Shown here one piece after another: positions 15,347-23,523 of a stretch of 35,827 bases of DNA. Both the position numbers and the translations under genes were made by a program. The notes beneath the pieces were generated by a model. That model made no database searches, had not been told where the DNA came from, and worked only from the letters and a program-made list of their open reading frames with translations. Every line of letters begins with the position of its first letter. Within the stretch, counting starts at the first letter, position 1. The DNA is from Treponema sp. (lineage in GTDB: Bacteria > Spirochaetota > Spirochaetia > Treponematales > Breznakiellaceae), in the NCBI GenBank assembly GCA_031268125.1, contig JAIRXT010000110.1, positions 1 through 35,827 on the forward strand, written 5' to 3'.

Positions 15347-16264
15347 CTAGCCTTTAAGGGAACCAACAGTAACACCTTTTACAAAGTGTTTTTGTATAAA
15401 GGGATACAGAACTAACACCGGAACACTGGAAATAATAATAAGAGAATATTTCATCATGTCCCGCAGGGCTTCCAGCCGCCGCCGCTCGGCAATAAAATCA
15501 TCCGTCAGCGGCATGTTGGGGGCCTGGGTATTTTGCAGCAGGACCATCCGCAGTTCCAACTGCAGGGGCTGCCGCTCCCGGTCGGTTATGTACAGCAGGG
15601 CGCTGAAGTAGGAATTCCAGTGGCCTACGCCGCACCACAGGACCAGAATGGCAATAATGGCCCCGGACAGGGGCAGCACAACACGGAAAAAGAAACCGGT
15701 GTTGGTACAGCCGTCAATCCTTGCCGCGTCCAAAAGCTCACCCGGAATATTCGCCATAAAAAAGGTCCGGGCCACCATCATGTTGTAAACCCCAAGGGCC
15801 CCGGGGATAACCAGCGCCCATACGGTGTTAAGCATGTGCATCTGGCGCACTACCAGGTAGGTGGGAACCAGGCCGCCGGAAACAAACATGGTAACAATGT
15901 AAAAAATAGAAATAGTTTTTCTGCCGTAAAAGTCGTTCCGGGAAAGGGCGTAGGCGGTGGGCAGGGTAACGGCCAGGTTAATAATAACCCCCAGGATGGT
16001 GTAATATACGGAATTAAAGAAACCCCGCATAACACCCTGGTTTTTAAGCACTTCCTTGTATCCGTCCAGGGTAAAACCCTTGGGATAAAGAAGCACCCGG
16101 CCCCCCGCAACCTCAAACGGATCGCTTACCGAAGAAATAACAATAAAATACAAGGGATAGGCGACAATCAAAAATACAAGCGTAAGAACGATAAAGTTGA
16201 CAATATCGAACACAAGGTCTTCCGCGCAGCGCCGCTGGGCACGGAATTTTACTGTTTTACTCAT
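15347..16264 (-). CDS. Sugar ABC transporter permease (LplC-like, CUT1)
   Basis: The 305-residue membrane protein has about six transmembrane segments, the LplC-type stretch FVSGGLVPTYLVVRQM, and an EAA loop (LLDAARIDGCTNTGFFFRVVLPL). It ends HFVKGVTVGSLKG as expected for the group. The start at 16264 (MSKTVKF) is preferred over an in-frame start six codons upstream, because a GGGGG ribosome site lies four bases before it. The reading frame starts inside the tail of the LplB-like gene, so the two are translationally close. It forms the channel with its LplB-like partner. Confidence 0.91.
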   Translation of the reverse strand: MSKTVKFRAQRRCAEDLVFDIVNFIVLTLVFLIVAYPLYFIVISSVSDPFEVAGGRVLLYPKGFTLDGYKEVLKNQGVMRGFFNSVYYTILGVIINLAVTLPTAYALSRNDFYGRKTISIFYIVTMFVSGGLVPTYLVVRQMHMLNTVWALVIPGALGVYNMMVARTFFMANIPGELLDAARIDGCTNTGFFFRVVLPLSGAIIAILVLWCGVGHWNSYFSALLYITDRERQPLQLELRMVLLQNTQAPNMPLTDDFIAERRRLEALRDMMKYSLIIISSVPVLVLYPFIQKHFVKGVTVGSLKG

Positions 16265-16275
16265 AGATCCCCCTT

Positions 16276-17220
16276 CTACCAAAGCGCATTGTCAGAAAGT
16301 TTCCGGGAAAGCGCGTTTACCGTAATAAGCAGCACTGCGTTTACCGCCGAATTAAAAAGACCAATGGCCGATGAATACGCCATATCGTTATTCAGAATAC
16401 CAAGTTTATACACATAGGTTGAAATAATTTCCGACACGTTCAGGTTAAGGGGGTTCTGCAAAGCGTAGACCTTTTCAAAACCGATGGACAAAAGGCTCCC
16501 AAAAGACAAGATCAACAGCATTACTGCTACCGGCAGGATAGTGGGCAGATCGATATGGATAATCCGCTGGAGCTTTGTAGCGCCGTCCATAATGGCCGCC
16601 TCGTGGTGTTCCGGGTTTACCCCGGAAAGGGCGGCGAAGTACACTACGGAACTCCAGCCCATGCCCTGCCAGACGCCGGTCCATACATAAATGTGGCGCC
16701 ATATACCGCGTTCCCCCATAAAATTGACGGAAGAACCCCCTAAAATTTCAATAATCTTGTTTACCATGCCCACCCGGGGGGAAAGGAACATGATAATCAT
16801 ACTGCACATGACCACGGTGCTGATAAAATTGGGCGCATAGGTAACGGTTTGAATTACCTTGGTGTAGCCCTTGTGCCGGAACGAATTGAGAAGCAGGGCA
16901 AGGATAATCGGGATAGGGAAGCTGGCCGCCAGGCCGTAGATACTAAGAATAAAAGTATTCCAGATGATAAGCCCCGCGTTGGGGCTGTTGAAAAACCGGA
17001 TAAAATGATCCCAGCCTACCCAGGGGCTGCCCCAAATGCCCCTCCGCGCCGAATATGCCCTAAAGGCTATTTGAGCGCCGTACAGCGGCCAGTAATGAAA
17101 AATAAGCGTAATGACAATACCGGGGAGGCAAAATAGATATAAATCCCGGTTTGCCAGTATTTGGGCTATCCGGGATTTACCGTTTTTATTCGCAAGACCT
17201 GACGACAATGTGTGTTTCAA
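16276..17220 (-). CDS. Sugar ABC transporter permease (LplB-like, CUT1)
   Basis: The 314-residue membrane protein has the LplB features: HYWPLYGAQIAFRAY after the first helix, TVTYAPNFISTVV in the middle and an EAA loop (EHHEAAIMDGATKLQRIIHIDLPTILP). The start codon is TTG (TTGAAACAC), supported by GAGGG seven bases upstream. It is the first gene of the second cassette, behind a near-consensus promoter at 17294-17322. No ATPase gene is linked. Confidence 0.91.
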   Translation of the reverse strand: MKHTLSSGLANKNGKSRIAQILANRDLYLFCLPGIVITLIFHYWPLYGAQIAFRAYSARRGIWGSPWVGWDHFIRFFNSPNAGLIIWNTFILSIYGLAASFPIPIILALLLNSFRHKGYTKVIQTVTYAPNFISTVVMCSMIIMFLSPRVGMVNKIIEILGGSSVNFMGERGIWRHIYVWTGVWQGMGWSSVVYFAALSGVNPEHHEAAIMDGATKLQRIIHIDLPTILPVAVMLLILSFGSLLSIGFEKVYALQNPLNLNVSEIISTYVYKLGILNNDMAYSSAIGLFNSAVNAVLLITVNALSRKLSDNALW

Positions 17221-17293
17221 TTGTTATCCCTCTTGAAGATGAACCTTCCGCAAACCCTGTTAACTTAGGGAAGGAACAACTTTGATATTAATC

Positions 17294-17322
17294 ATTGTAG
17301 CTCCGGCCCGGCGGCATGTCAA
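17294..17322 (-). promoter_or_regulatory. Strong predicted promoter of the second ABC cassette
   Basis: TTGACA (17317-17322), exactly 17 bases, and TACAAT (17294-17299) on the minus strand. The leader of about 65 nt holds an imperfect hairpin (CCTTCC at 17244-17249 with GGAAGG). The DeoR-type gene ends about 120 bases upstream and probably controls this site. The gap 17221-17440 also holds a 7-bp GC hairpin near 17400-17420. Confidence 0.8.
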
Positions 17323-17440
17323 CATTTTTTCTGCATTTCACTCCCGCAGGCCGGCGGAAGAAGTTCCGAACGGAAGAGAACCGGAACTCAGGCCGCCCCT
17401 GCCGCCCAAAAGCGGCAGAGAACAGCGTCCCCGGGGCGGT

Positions 17441-18202
17441 CTATTCGGCCCGGCGGGAAACCTTCTGAATTTCCACATCGTTTTTATGAAGATAGCTTTC
17501 TATCCTCAGGGGTATTTCATCATCGGTATAAACAGCGGCCACCTTGTCGGTGCGGACCAGTCCTACTACGCCCGCCGTACTAAATTTTTCCGACTCGATA
17601 AGCACGATGATATCTTTTGCCTGCCCGGAGAGATTCTGAATAGTCTCCGCCCGCAGATGATCCCTGCCGGTAAATCCAAAGGATTCGGAAAAACCATCAA
17701 CCCCAATAAAAAATTTATCTGAAAAGAAAATCTCCCCGCACTTGCAGGTCATGGGACCTACGGTTACCTGGGATTCCTTTTCAAAAACTCCGCCCAAAAG
17801 AATAATTTTTCCGTTAGGAATACTGCGGATGTGGTTCGCAATAAATATTGAATTTGTTACGATGGTTACATCCTTTTTGGTTTTAACCAGTTCTTCCGCC
17901 AGCAGGGCGCAGATAGAATCCGACTCGATAAGCACGGTTTCCCCGTCCGTTACGGTAGACGCCGCCCGCAGGGCGATGCGTTTTTTTATATTGTAATTGT
18001 AGGCCATGCAGGTATTTACGCCGTTGCTTAGATCAATACAGGCGTATCCATGTTCACGCCGGACAAGTCCTTGTTCCTCAAGAGTATCAAGATCTTTGCG
18101 GATGGTTACCTGAGAAACTGAAAACATTTCCGCCAGTGCAGCTACTTCAACCTTCCGGTTCTTAGTGAGTGCATCAAGGATTCTACGGTGACGGTGTGTC
18201 AT
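17441..18202 (-). CDS. DeoR-family sugar regulator
   Basis: The 253-residue protein has a winged helix at residues 1-57 (RHRRILDALTKNRKVEVAALAEMF, then SQVTIRKDLDTLEEQGLVRREHG). It continues with the DeoR sugar-phosphate sensor domain (about 75-235), showing KKRIALRAASTVTDGETVLIESDS and the FIGVDGFS motif. Such proteins usually repress a sugar operon until a phosphosugar binds. It is transcribed in the same direction as, and just before, the second ABC cassette, which has its own promoter in between, so it probably controls that cassette. Its own promoter is at 18325-18352. Confidence 0.92.
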   Translation of the reverse strand: MTHRHRRILDALTKNRKVEVAALAEMFSVSQVTIRKDLDTLEEQGLVRREHGYACIDLSNGVNTCMAYNYNIKKRIALRAASTVTDGETVLIESDSICALLAEELVKTKKDVTIVTNSIFIANHIRSIPNGKIILLGGVFEKESQVTVGPMTCKCGEIFFSDKFFIGVDGFSESFGFTGRDHLRAETIQNLSGQAKDIIVLIESEKFSTAGVVGLVRTDKVAAVYTDDEIPLRIESYLHKNDVEIQKVSRRAE

Positions 18203-18324
18203 TCTTTCCTCTCTTTAATAGAATCTGTACACGGATTGGTAGCGCTAACTCCCCTTGGCCTTATCAAGTACCTGCCGGCAACGCCGTCTGTAGTTTTGAT
18301 ACTTTTTCCCGGCCGCTCTGTTAT

Positions 18325-18352
18325 AAGATACAATTTTTACTAAAATAGTCAA
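18325..18352 (-). promoter_or_regulatory. Predicted promoter of the DeoR-type gene
   Basis: TTGACT (18347-18352), a 16-bp spacer and TATCTT (18325-18330) on the minus strand, leaving a leader of about 115 nt before the ATG at 18202. Confidence 0.55.
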
Positions 18353-18383
18353 CAAAAAACTTTCATAAAAAATTCTGCTTCTT

Positions 18384-18416
18384 TTGACAGAAACTAAAGG
18401 GGCAGCGTAACGTTAC
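18384..18416 (+). promoter_or_regulatory. Possible promoter with palindromic operator
   Basis: TTGACA (18384-18389), an 18-bp spacer and TAACGT (18408-18413). The -10 region overlaps the perfect palindrome GTAACGTTAC (18407-18416), which could be an operator. It would transcribe the structured region 18443-18565 and the GH13 gene. Confidence 0.4.
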
Positions 18417-18442
18417 TGTTATATGATCTTGTTCCAAAATGC

Positions 18443-18565
18443 CAAAACTGCGGCTTATAAAAACCGCAGTTTTGCAGGGAACGCTGCGGCGGGACCGGCC
18501 CCGCCAAGGGCTAAACTTGACCCACAACCCGGACCGGGTACACGATACGGGTCAAATTTAGAGCC
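18443..18565 (+). ncRNA. Structured leader region upstream of the GH13 gene
   Basis: Three stems follow each other: 18443-18453 with 18464-18474 (11 bp, perfect), GGCGGG at 18488-18493 with CCCGCC at 18500-18505, and a long imperfect inverted repeat 18509-18565 whose core is TTGACCC (18517-18523) with GGGTCAA (18549-18555). The reading frame is open through this stretch, but the encoded residues are low-complexity and unlike protein. I therefore take it as non-coding leader RNA or a separate RNA. No known riboswitch class is recognised. Confidence 0.45.
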
Positions 18566-18663
18566 AGGGAGGAGGCTTCCCCCTCAAAACCGGATGCCCA
18601 GGGCCTGGAGCGAAACTTACGATCAAAAAGGAGATAATTTCGAACTTTCCGGGGATTTTGTGT

Positions 18664-18707
18664 TATACTGGAGATATTCAAATGAACCAAGCCGGGGGCC
18701 AGCTATG
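18664..18707 (+). promoter_or_regulatory. -10 box, ribosome site and 8-codon mini-ORF before GH13
   Basis: TATACT (18664-18669) is followed by GGAG and, after eight bases, the ATG of a short frame encoding MNQAGGQL. Its stop overlaps the ATG chosen for the GH13 gene (ATGA at 18705-18708). The mini-ORF has the better ribosome site and could feed ribosomes to the main gene by translational coupling. Confidence 0.4.
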
Positions 18708-21700
18708 AAAAGTTTCCACATTTGCCTGTCAAAATTTGAACGGAAGGGAGCGGAGGGACGGAAGGGTCCCGGAACGGGGAGTTGGGCGGCGTCGCGGAAG
18801 GCGGTGATGGAGTTTCACATCCGCCGGGAGCTGCGGGACGAATACGCCCTGGAGGGCCGGCTTTTTTCCCTGACGGGAAATGTGGTCTTGATTGACCTGC
18901 GGGAAGTCCGGGAACTGGCGGCCAAGTTTAACGCCAGGCTGCCCCCCGGGGTTAAACCGGTGCGGGCGGGGCAGCTCCACGCTATGGGGCTTATCGACGA
19001 GATTCTGCACTACATGACGGCCCTGTACCGGGAACAGGTACAGCCCGGCCTGTTTGATACGGCCCTGGAACAGTTAAACGAAAAGCTGGGCCGCGGGAAA
19101 GTCGAGGGGCTGCTCCACGCTTTTGGCGGGCAATTCCCCCCCCAGGCGGTCTATGCGGGGAAGGCTACGGTAGATTCCTGGCTTAAAGGCAGCGAGGGGG
19201 GCGAAAGCCGCCGGGCCCTTTCCCTGGAAGAGATTCTGCTGCTGGCCCTGGCGAATCTGAACCCCGCCTTTAAGCCCTTTACCTTTCTTTTTGACGATGG
19301 CGATCTGGGGCGTTCCACGGTGTACCCCGAGGTAATCGATGCGCTAAAAACCCATCTGACTTTGCTGCCCGCCTTTGGGCCCGAGGGGATGAATCTGTGG
19401 GACCTGCTGCGGGCCCCCGCCCTGGCAAATCCCGATTCCCTTTCGGGCCAGCTTGAGTACATGCGGAGCCGCTGGGGGCTGATGCTGGGGCAATTTATGG
19501 CCCGGCTTCTGACCACCCTGGACGTGATACGGGAAGAAGAAAAGCCCTTTTTTGGGGGGCCCGGCCCTACCCAGGTGTTAAGTTACGGGGGGCTGGATGA
19601 GTACGAAAAATTCAGTCCCGATCAAGAGTGGATGCCCCAGACGGTACTGATGGCCAAGAGTACCCTGGTGTGGCTTTACCAGCTTTCCCGGAGCTACGGC
19701 CGGGAGATTACCCGGCTGGACCAGATTCCCGATGAGGAACTGGATGAACTGGCCCGCCGGGGTTTTACGGGGCTCTGGCTTATTGGTTTGTGGGAGCGGA
19801 GCAGTGCCAGCCGGACGATCAAGCAGTGGACCGGCAACAGCGAGGCGGCGGCCAGCGCCTACAGTCTGTACGATTACGACATTGCCGGGGAACTGGGGGG
19901 CTGGGAGGCCCTGGCAAACCTGCGGGAACGCTGTTTCCGCAGGGGGATCCGCCTGGGTTCCGACATGGTGCCTAACCATACGGGCATAGACAGCCGCTGG
20001 GTTATTGAGCATCCGGACCGGTTCCTCCAGCTTTCCTACCCGCCCTTTCCCGGCTACACCTACAACTGCGGGAACCTGTCCGGCCGGGAAGATATTACGG
20101 TCCAGATTGAGGAGCACTACTTTAGCCGCAGCGACGCGGCGGTGGTGTTCAAGCGTACCGATAACCGCACGGGGAAGGCGCGCTATATCTACCACGGCAA
20201 CGATGGAACCTCCATGCCCTGGAACGATACGGCCCAGATCGACTTTTTGAACCCCGAGGCCCGGGAGGCGGTGATCCGCACGATTATCGGGGTCTGCCAG
20301 CAGTTTTCGATTGTCCGCTTTGACGCGGCCATGACTCTGGCAAAACGGCATATCCAGCGGCTCTGGTACCCCGAGCCGGGACACGGCGGCGATATTGCCA
20401 GCCGGGCGGAACACGCCGTTTCCAACGAGGAATTTAACCGCCGGATTCCCAACGAATTCTGGCGGGAGGTGGTGGACCGCTGCGCGGCGGAGGCTCCCCA
20501 TACCCTGCTGCTGGCGGAAGCCTTTTGGATGATGGAGGGCTACTTTGTGCGGACCCTGGGGATGCACCGGGTCTACAATTCCGCCTTTATGAACATGCTG
20601 AAAAACGAAGAAAACGGCAAATACCGGGCCACGATTAAGAACACCCTGGAGTTTGATCCGGAAATTCTTAAACGGTTTGTGAATTTTATGAATAACCCCG
20701 ATGAGGAAACCGCGGTGGCCCAGTTTGGCAAAGGAGACAAATACTTTGGAATCTGTACGCTGCTGGTAACCATGCCGGGGCTCCCGATGTTCGGCCACGG
20801 GCAAATTGAGGGCTTTGAGGAAAAGTACGGCATGGAGTACCGCCGGTCCTACCGGGATGAGCGGCCCGACAGCGGCCTGGTGGACCGGCACGAGCGGGAG
20901 ATCTTCCCCCTGATGAAGAAGCGGCATGTCTTTTCCGGCAGCGCCGCCTTCCGGATCTACGATTTTTACACGTCCCAGGGCCAGGTAAACGAAAATGTTT
21001 TTGCCTATTCCAACCGGGACTGGGATGACCGGGCCCTGGTGTTCTACAACAATTCCTATTACGAAAGTTCCGGCTGGATTCGGCAGAGTTCCCCGGCAAT
21101 TCCCCAGGATGACGGGAGTCTGCGCCAGGATACCCTGACGGAAGCCCTGTCGATTCACGGGGAGGACCGGTACTTTAGCCTGTTCCGTGAACAGCGTTCC
21201 GGCCTGTGGTACATCCGGTCTTCCAAGGAGCTGAGCGAGCGGGGACTTTTTGTGTCCCTGAAGGGCTACGAAGCCCAGGTCTTCCTGGATATTCACGAGC
21301 GGGAGGACAGCGGGGGGAGTCCCTGGGAGCGGCGCTGGTCCCGGCTGAACGACGAACTGAAGGGCCGGGGAACGCCGGACCCGGACGCGGCGGCGGCGGA
21401 CATCTTCCTGGACCCCCTGTACCGCTCCTTTGCCGAACTGCTTGCCCCCCGGCGGGTCCAGGCACTGGAGGCCGCTTTAAATTCCGGGGCTTCCATTGCC
21501 GCCCTGCCGGAAGAATGGACGGGCCCGGTTCAGGATTTTGCCGGAGCCGCCCTTGCGTATCTGGACGGCGCCGGGGGCAATTACGAGCCCTTTGTTCTTC
21601 CCGGCAAGGCAGCCGCGCCGGGGACCGCCGGAGAGACCGGGCAAGAGGCCGCCAAAGCCTGGTTCTCCGGCTTCCTGCTGCGGCTGGGCGGCCTTAAAGA

Positions 21701-22421
21701 CGCGGCGGAGGCATCGGCAGCCCCGGAGGGCGGAACGGGGACCGTCGTGGTGGTTCCCGCGGCCTTACCGGCAGGAACGGCGGCCTACATTCTGGGTTAC
21801 GGGGCACTGGCCCTGCTGCGGAGCATTTTTGAACCGTCCGGGGAAACCGCGGCGGCCCTGCTTAGGCATTGGCAGTTGGACCGGAAACTCCGGGAGTGCC
21901 TGCAGGACCTGGGCCTTAACGGCGATGAAGTCCGGCGGGTGGTGGAGATTATGACGGCAGTCCTGCGCCGGACCGGCGGCCTGACCGGCGCCGCAAAGGG
22001 CACAGGAAGTCCGGCGGGAGGGGATTCCTCCGGCGGCCCGGCCAAAGCGGGAAAAACCAAACCCGGCAAAGCGGGAACCCGGAAGTCCGGGGGTACAGGG
22101 ATAGCGGCGGACGCTGTGGAACCCTGGGCCGCCGCCCTGCTTGCCGCCAACTATGATGCGGAAGATTTCCGCCGGCTCCTGGGGGTAAACCGTTTTAACG
22201 ACGCCACCTGGTTCAACAAAGAGGCATTTGAGGAAACCCTGCGGTATTCGTCCCTGTTCCTGCTTGCAGAAGATGCGGCCGCCCTTGGAACGGCATCCGC
22301 CGCGGACCGTGCCGCCTTCATCACCGCCCTTAACCGGGCCATGCTAAAGGCGGAACAAGCCTCCGGGTACAGGCTGGACAAACTAATCCAAATACTTTCA
22401 GGGGATTCATCCCAAGCGTAG
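18705..22421 (+). CDS. Very large GH13 alpha-amylase-family protein
   Basis: From ATG 18705 the protein has 1238 residues, about twice a normal amylase. A helical N-terminal part of unknown function (1-310) precedes a GH13 barrel (about 315-800). Barrel region I is DMVPNHTG (420-427), the nucleophile is Asp540 in VRFDAAM, the acid/base is Glu605 in LLLAEAFW, and Asp666 lies in FMNNPDEE. The usual His before that Asp is Pro, a feature also known from GlgE-type GH13 enzymes. No signal peptide is seen, so it is probably cytoplasmic and acts on glycogen or imported oligosaccharides. A Gly/Lys/Pro-rich linker (about 1090-1135) precedes a C-terminal helical domain. The start is uncertain; the frame is open back to 18423. 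Confidence 0.82.
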   Translation: MKSFHICLSKFERKGAEGRKGPGTGSWAASRKAVMEFHIRRELRDEYALEGRLFSLTGNVVLIDLREVRELAAKFNARLPPGVKPVRAGQLHAMGLIDEILHYMTALYREQVQPGLFDTALEQLNEKLGRGKVEGLLHAFGGQFPPQAVYAGKATVDSWLKGSEGGESRRALSLEEILLLALANLNPAFKPFTFLFDDGDLGRSTVYPEVIDALKTHLTLLPAFGPEGMNLWDLLRAPALANPDSLSGQLEYMRSRWGLMLGQFMARLLTTLDVIREEEKPFFGGPGPTQVLSYGGLDEYEKFSPDQEWMPQTVLMAKSTLVWLYQLSRSYGREITRLDQIPDEELDELARRGFTGLWLIGLWERSSASRTIKQWTGNSEAAASAYSLYDYDIAGELGGWEALANLRERCFRRGIRLGSDMVPNHTGIDSRWVIEHPDRFLQLSYPPFPGYTYNCGNLSGREDITVQIEEHYFSRSDAAVVFKRTDNRTGKARYIYHGNDGTSMPWNDTAQIDFLNPEAREAVIRTIIGVCQQFSIVRFDAAMTLAKRHIQRLWYPEPGHGGDIASRAEHAVSNEEFNRRIPNEFWREVVDRCAAEAPHTLLLAEAFWMMEGYFVRTLGMHRVYNSAFMNMLKNEENGKYRATIKNTLEFDPEILKRFVNFMNNPDEETAVAQFGKGDKYFGICTLLVTMPGLPMFGHGQIEGFEEKYGMEYRRSYRDERPDSGLVDRHEREIFPLMKKRHVFSGSAAFRIYDFYTSQGQVNENVFAYSNRDWDDRALVFYNNSYYESSGWIRQSSPAIPQDDGSLRQDTLTEALSIHGEDRYFSLFREQRSGLWYIRSSKELSERGLFVSLKGYEAQVFLDIHEREDSGGSPWERRWSRLNDELKGRGTPDPDAAAADIFLDPLYRSFAELLAPRRVQALEAALNSGASIAALPEEWTGPVQDFAGAALAYLDGAGGNYEPFVLPGKAAAPGTAGETGQEAAKAWFSGFLLRLGGLKDAAEASAAPEGGTGTVVVVPAALPAGTAAYILGYGALALLRSIFEPSGETAAALLRHWQLDRKLRECLQDLGLNGDEVRRVVEIMTAVLRRTGGLTGAAKGTGSPAGGDSSGGPAKAGKTKPGKAGTRKSGGTGIAADAVEPWAAALLAANYDAEDFRRLLGVNRFNDATWFNKEAFEETLRYSSLFLLAEDAAALGTASAADRAAFITALNRAMLKAEQASGYRLDKLIQILSGDSSQA

Positions 22422-22423
22422 TG

Positions 22424-22452
22424 TTGACAGAGAACGGCGCAATGTTTACGTT
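22424..22452 (+). promoter_or_regulatory. Predicted promoter of the zeta-like module
   Basis: TTGACA (22424-22429), a 17-bp spacer and TACGTT (22447-22452) lie directly after the GH13 stop. Transcription would start about ten bases before the GTG at 22469. Confidence 0.6.
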
Positions 22453-22468
22453 TGTATAGGGGGAGCAG

Positions 22469-22714
22469 GTGAATTTAAGCAATTTTGAAGACAAACCGAT
22501 TATCGGAACAAAACGTTTAGAACCATTCCAGCGGATGTGTTCAATGGCCGGGGCGTTTGCCATCTACGAGGCAAAACAGGCCGGGCTTCCCATCACCTCG
22601 GCCAAAGACGGCAAAATAGTAAAAGAATACCCCGACGGCAAAGTAGAGATTCTCGGCGATGCTCCTCCCTGGGTTCCTGTAAAAAAACGGGTCTATAAAC
22701 TTCCCAAGGTCTGA
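22469..22714 (+). CDS. Small protein, putative antitoxin partner
   Basis: The 81-residue protein starts with GTG, supported by AGGGGGAG five bases upstream. It has no signal or membrane segment. Visible parts are IIGTKRLEPFQRMCSMAGAFAIYEAKQAG, a helix-like stretch, and a basic tail EILGDAPPWVPVKKRVYKLPKV. It ends two bases before the zeta-like gene and shares its promoter, the usual arrangement for an antitoxin before its toxin. I do not recognise the family, so the antitoxin role rests on position alone. A housekeeping partner of the ATPase is the alternative. Confidence 0.65.
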   Translation: MNLSNFEDKPIIGTKRLEPFQRMCSMAGAFAIYEAKQAGLPITSAKDGKIVKEYPDGKVEILGDAPPWVPVKKRVYKLPKV

Positions 22715-22716
22715 AC

Positions 22717-23472
22717 GTGGCGGGGGGAAGGGTCAGGCGCCTGCGTATTTTTGCAGGTCCGAACGGCTCAGGCAAAACTTCTTTGTTTAACTACCTCCTC
22801 AAAATTCATGCTTTTAACGCGTATTACCATATCAACCCGGATCAGATCGCTCTTGATATGGCAGTTGGTTTTAATACCTGTAATTGGCCCATAGTTTTTT
22901 CTGCCGAAGAGCTCTTGGAATATTTGGATACTTCATCTTTTCAAAAAATTGTCTCTTTCCGTTTGGCAGAGACGATACAAATTGAACATGGAATCCTTTC
23001 CCTCAAATCTGCTGTTTTGGAAGAATTCAGCTATCTTTATGCGGCTTTGGGCGATTTTCTAAGGCAAAAAATGCTTGATTCGGTTTCTTCTTTTTCGTTT
23101 GAGACGGTTTTTTCTCATCCGTCCAAAATTGATGAATTGAAAAACGCAAAGGAAAAAGGATTTATCACTTATCTTTATGTTATAGCCACCGATGATCCCG
23201 GTATCAACCTGGAACGGGTTAAAAACCGGGTTGAACGCGGGGGCCATGATGTCCCGGAAAAAAAGATCATAGAAAGATACTACCGGACAATGGAAAATCT
23301 TTCCGCAGCGTTTTCGCTTGCCCACCGTGTATATTTTTTCGATAATTCATCATCAAAAGAGGCTGAAGCATATCAATATTTTGCTGAAAAACGGGATGAC
23401 CGGCTGTACATTACCGGCAATTCAGCGCCCGCCTGGTTTGAAAAAAATATACTTTCAAAGATCGAAATATAA
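22717..23472 (+). CDS. Zeta-toxin-like P-loop kinase
   Basis: The 251-residue protein has a Walker A AGPNGSGKTS (about 13-22), the INPDQIALDMA motif (about 39-49), SFETVFSHPSK, and RVERGGHDVPEKKIIERYYRTMENL, all typical of the COG4185/zeta-toxin family. Zeta toxins phosphorylate UDP-GlcNAc and so block cell-wall synthesis, but many members of this family are not proven toxins. The GTG start lies two bases after the small upstream gene. The gene is clearly richer in A/T than the GH13 and SppA genes on either side, which suggests acquisition by transfer. Confidence 0.8.
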   Translation: MAGGRVRRLRIFAGPNGSGKTSLFNYLLKIHAFNAYYHINPDQIALDMAVGFNTCNWPIVFSAEELLEYLDTSSFQKIVSFRLAETIQIEHGILSLKSAVLEEFSYLYAALGDFLRQKMLDSVSSFSFETVFSHPSKIDELKNAKEKGFITYLYVIATDDPGINLERVKNRVERGGHDVPEKKIIERYYRTMENLSAAFSLAHRVYFFDNSSSKEAEAYQYFAEKRDDRLYITGNSAPAWFEKNILSKIEI

Positions 23473-23523
23473 ATTCGGCGCAGGGGGTATGATCGGCTTA
23501 ATTCCTTGAGGTACTATCGGGTT

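Noticed and set aside
19578-21296. 572-codon open frame on the minus strand
   Set aside because: It lies wholly inside the GH13 gene, whose catalytic motifs are in the plus frame. The antisense product is Gly/Pro/His/Val-rich without domains, as expected from GC-rich codon mirroring.
23473-23523. Six-codon frame MIGLIP with a G-run before it
   Set aside because: The G-run is only one base from the ATG, too close to act as a ribosome site.
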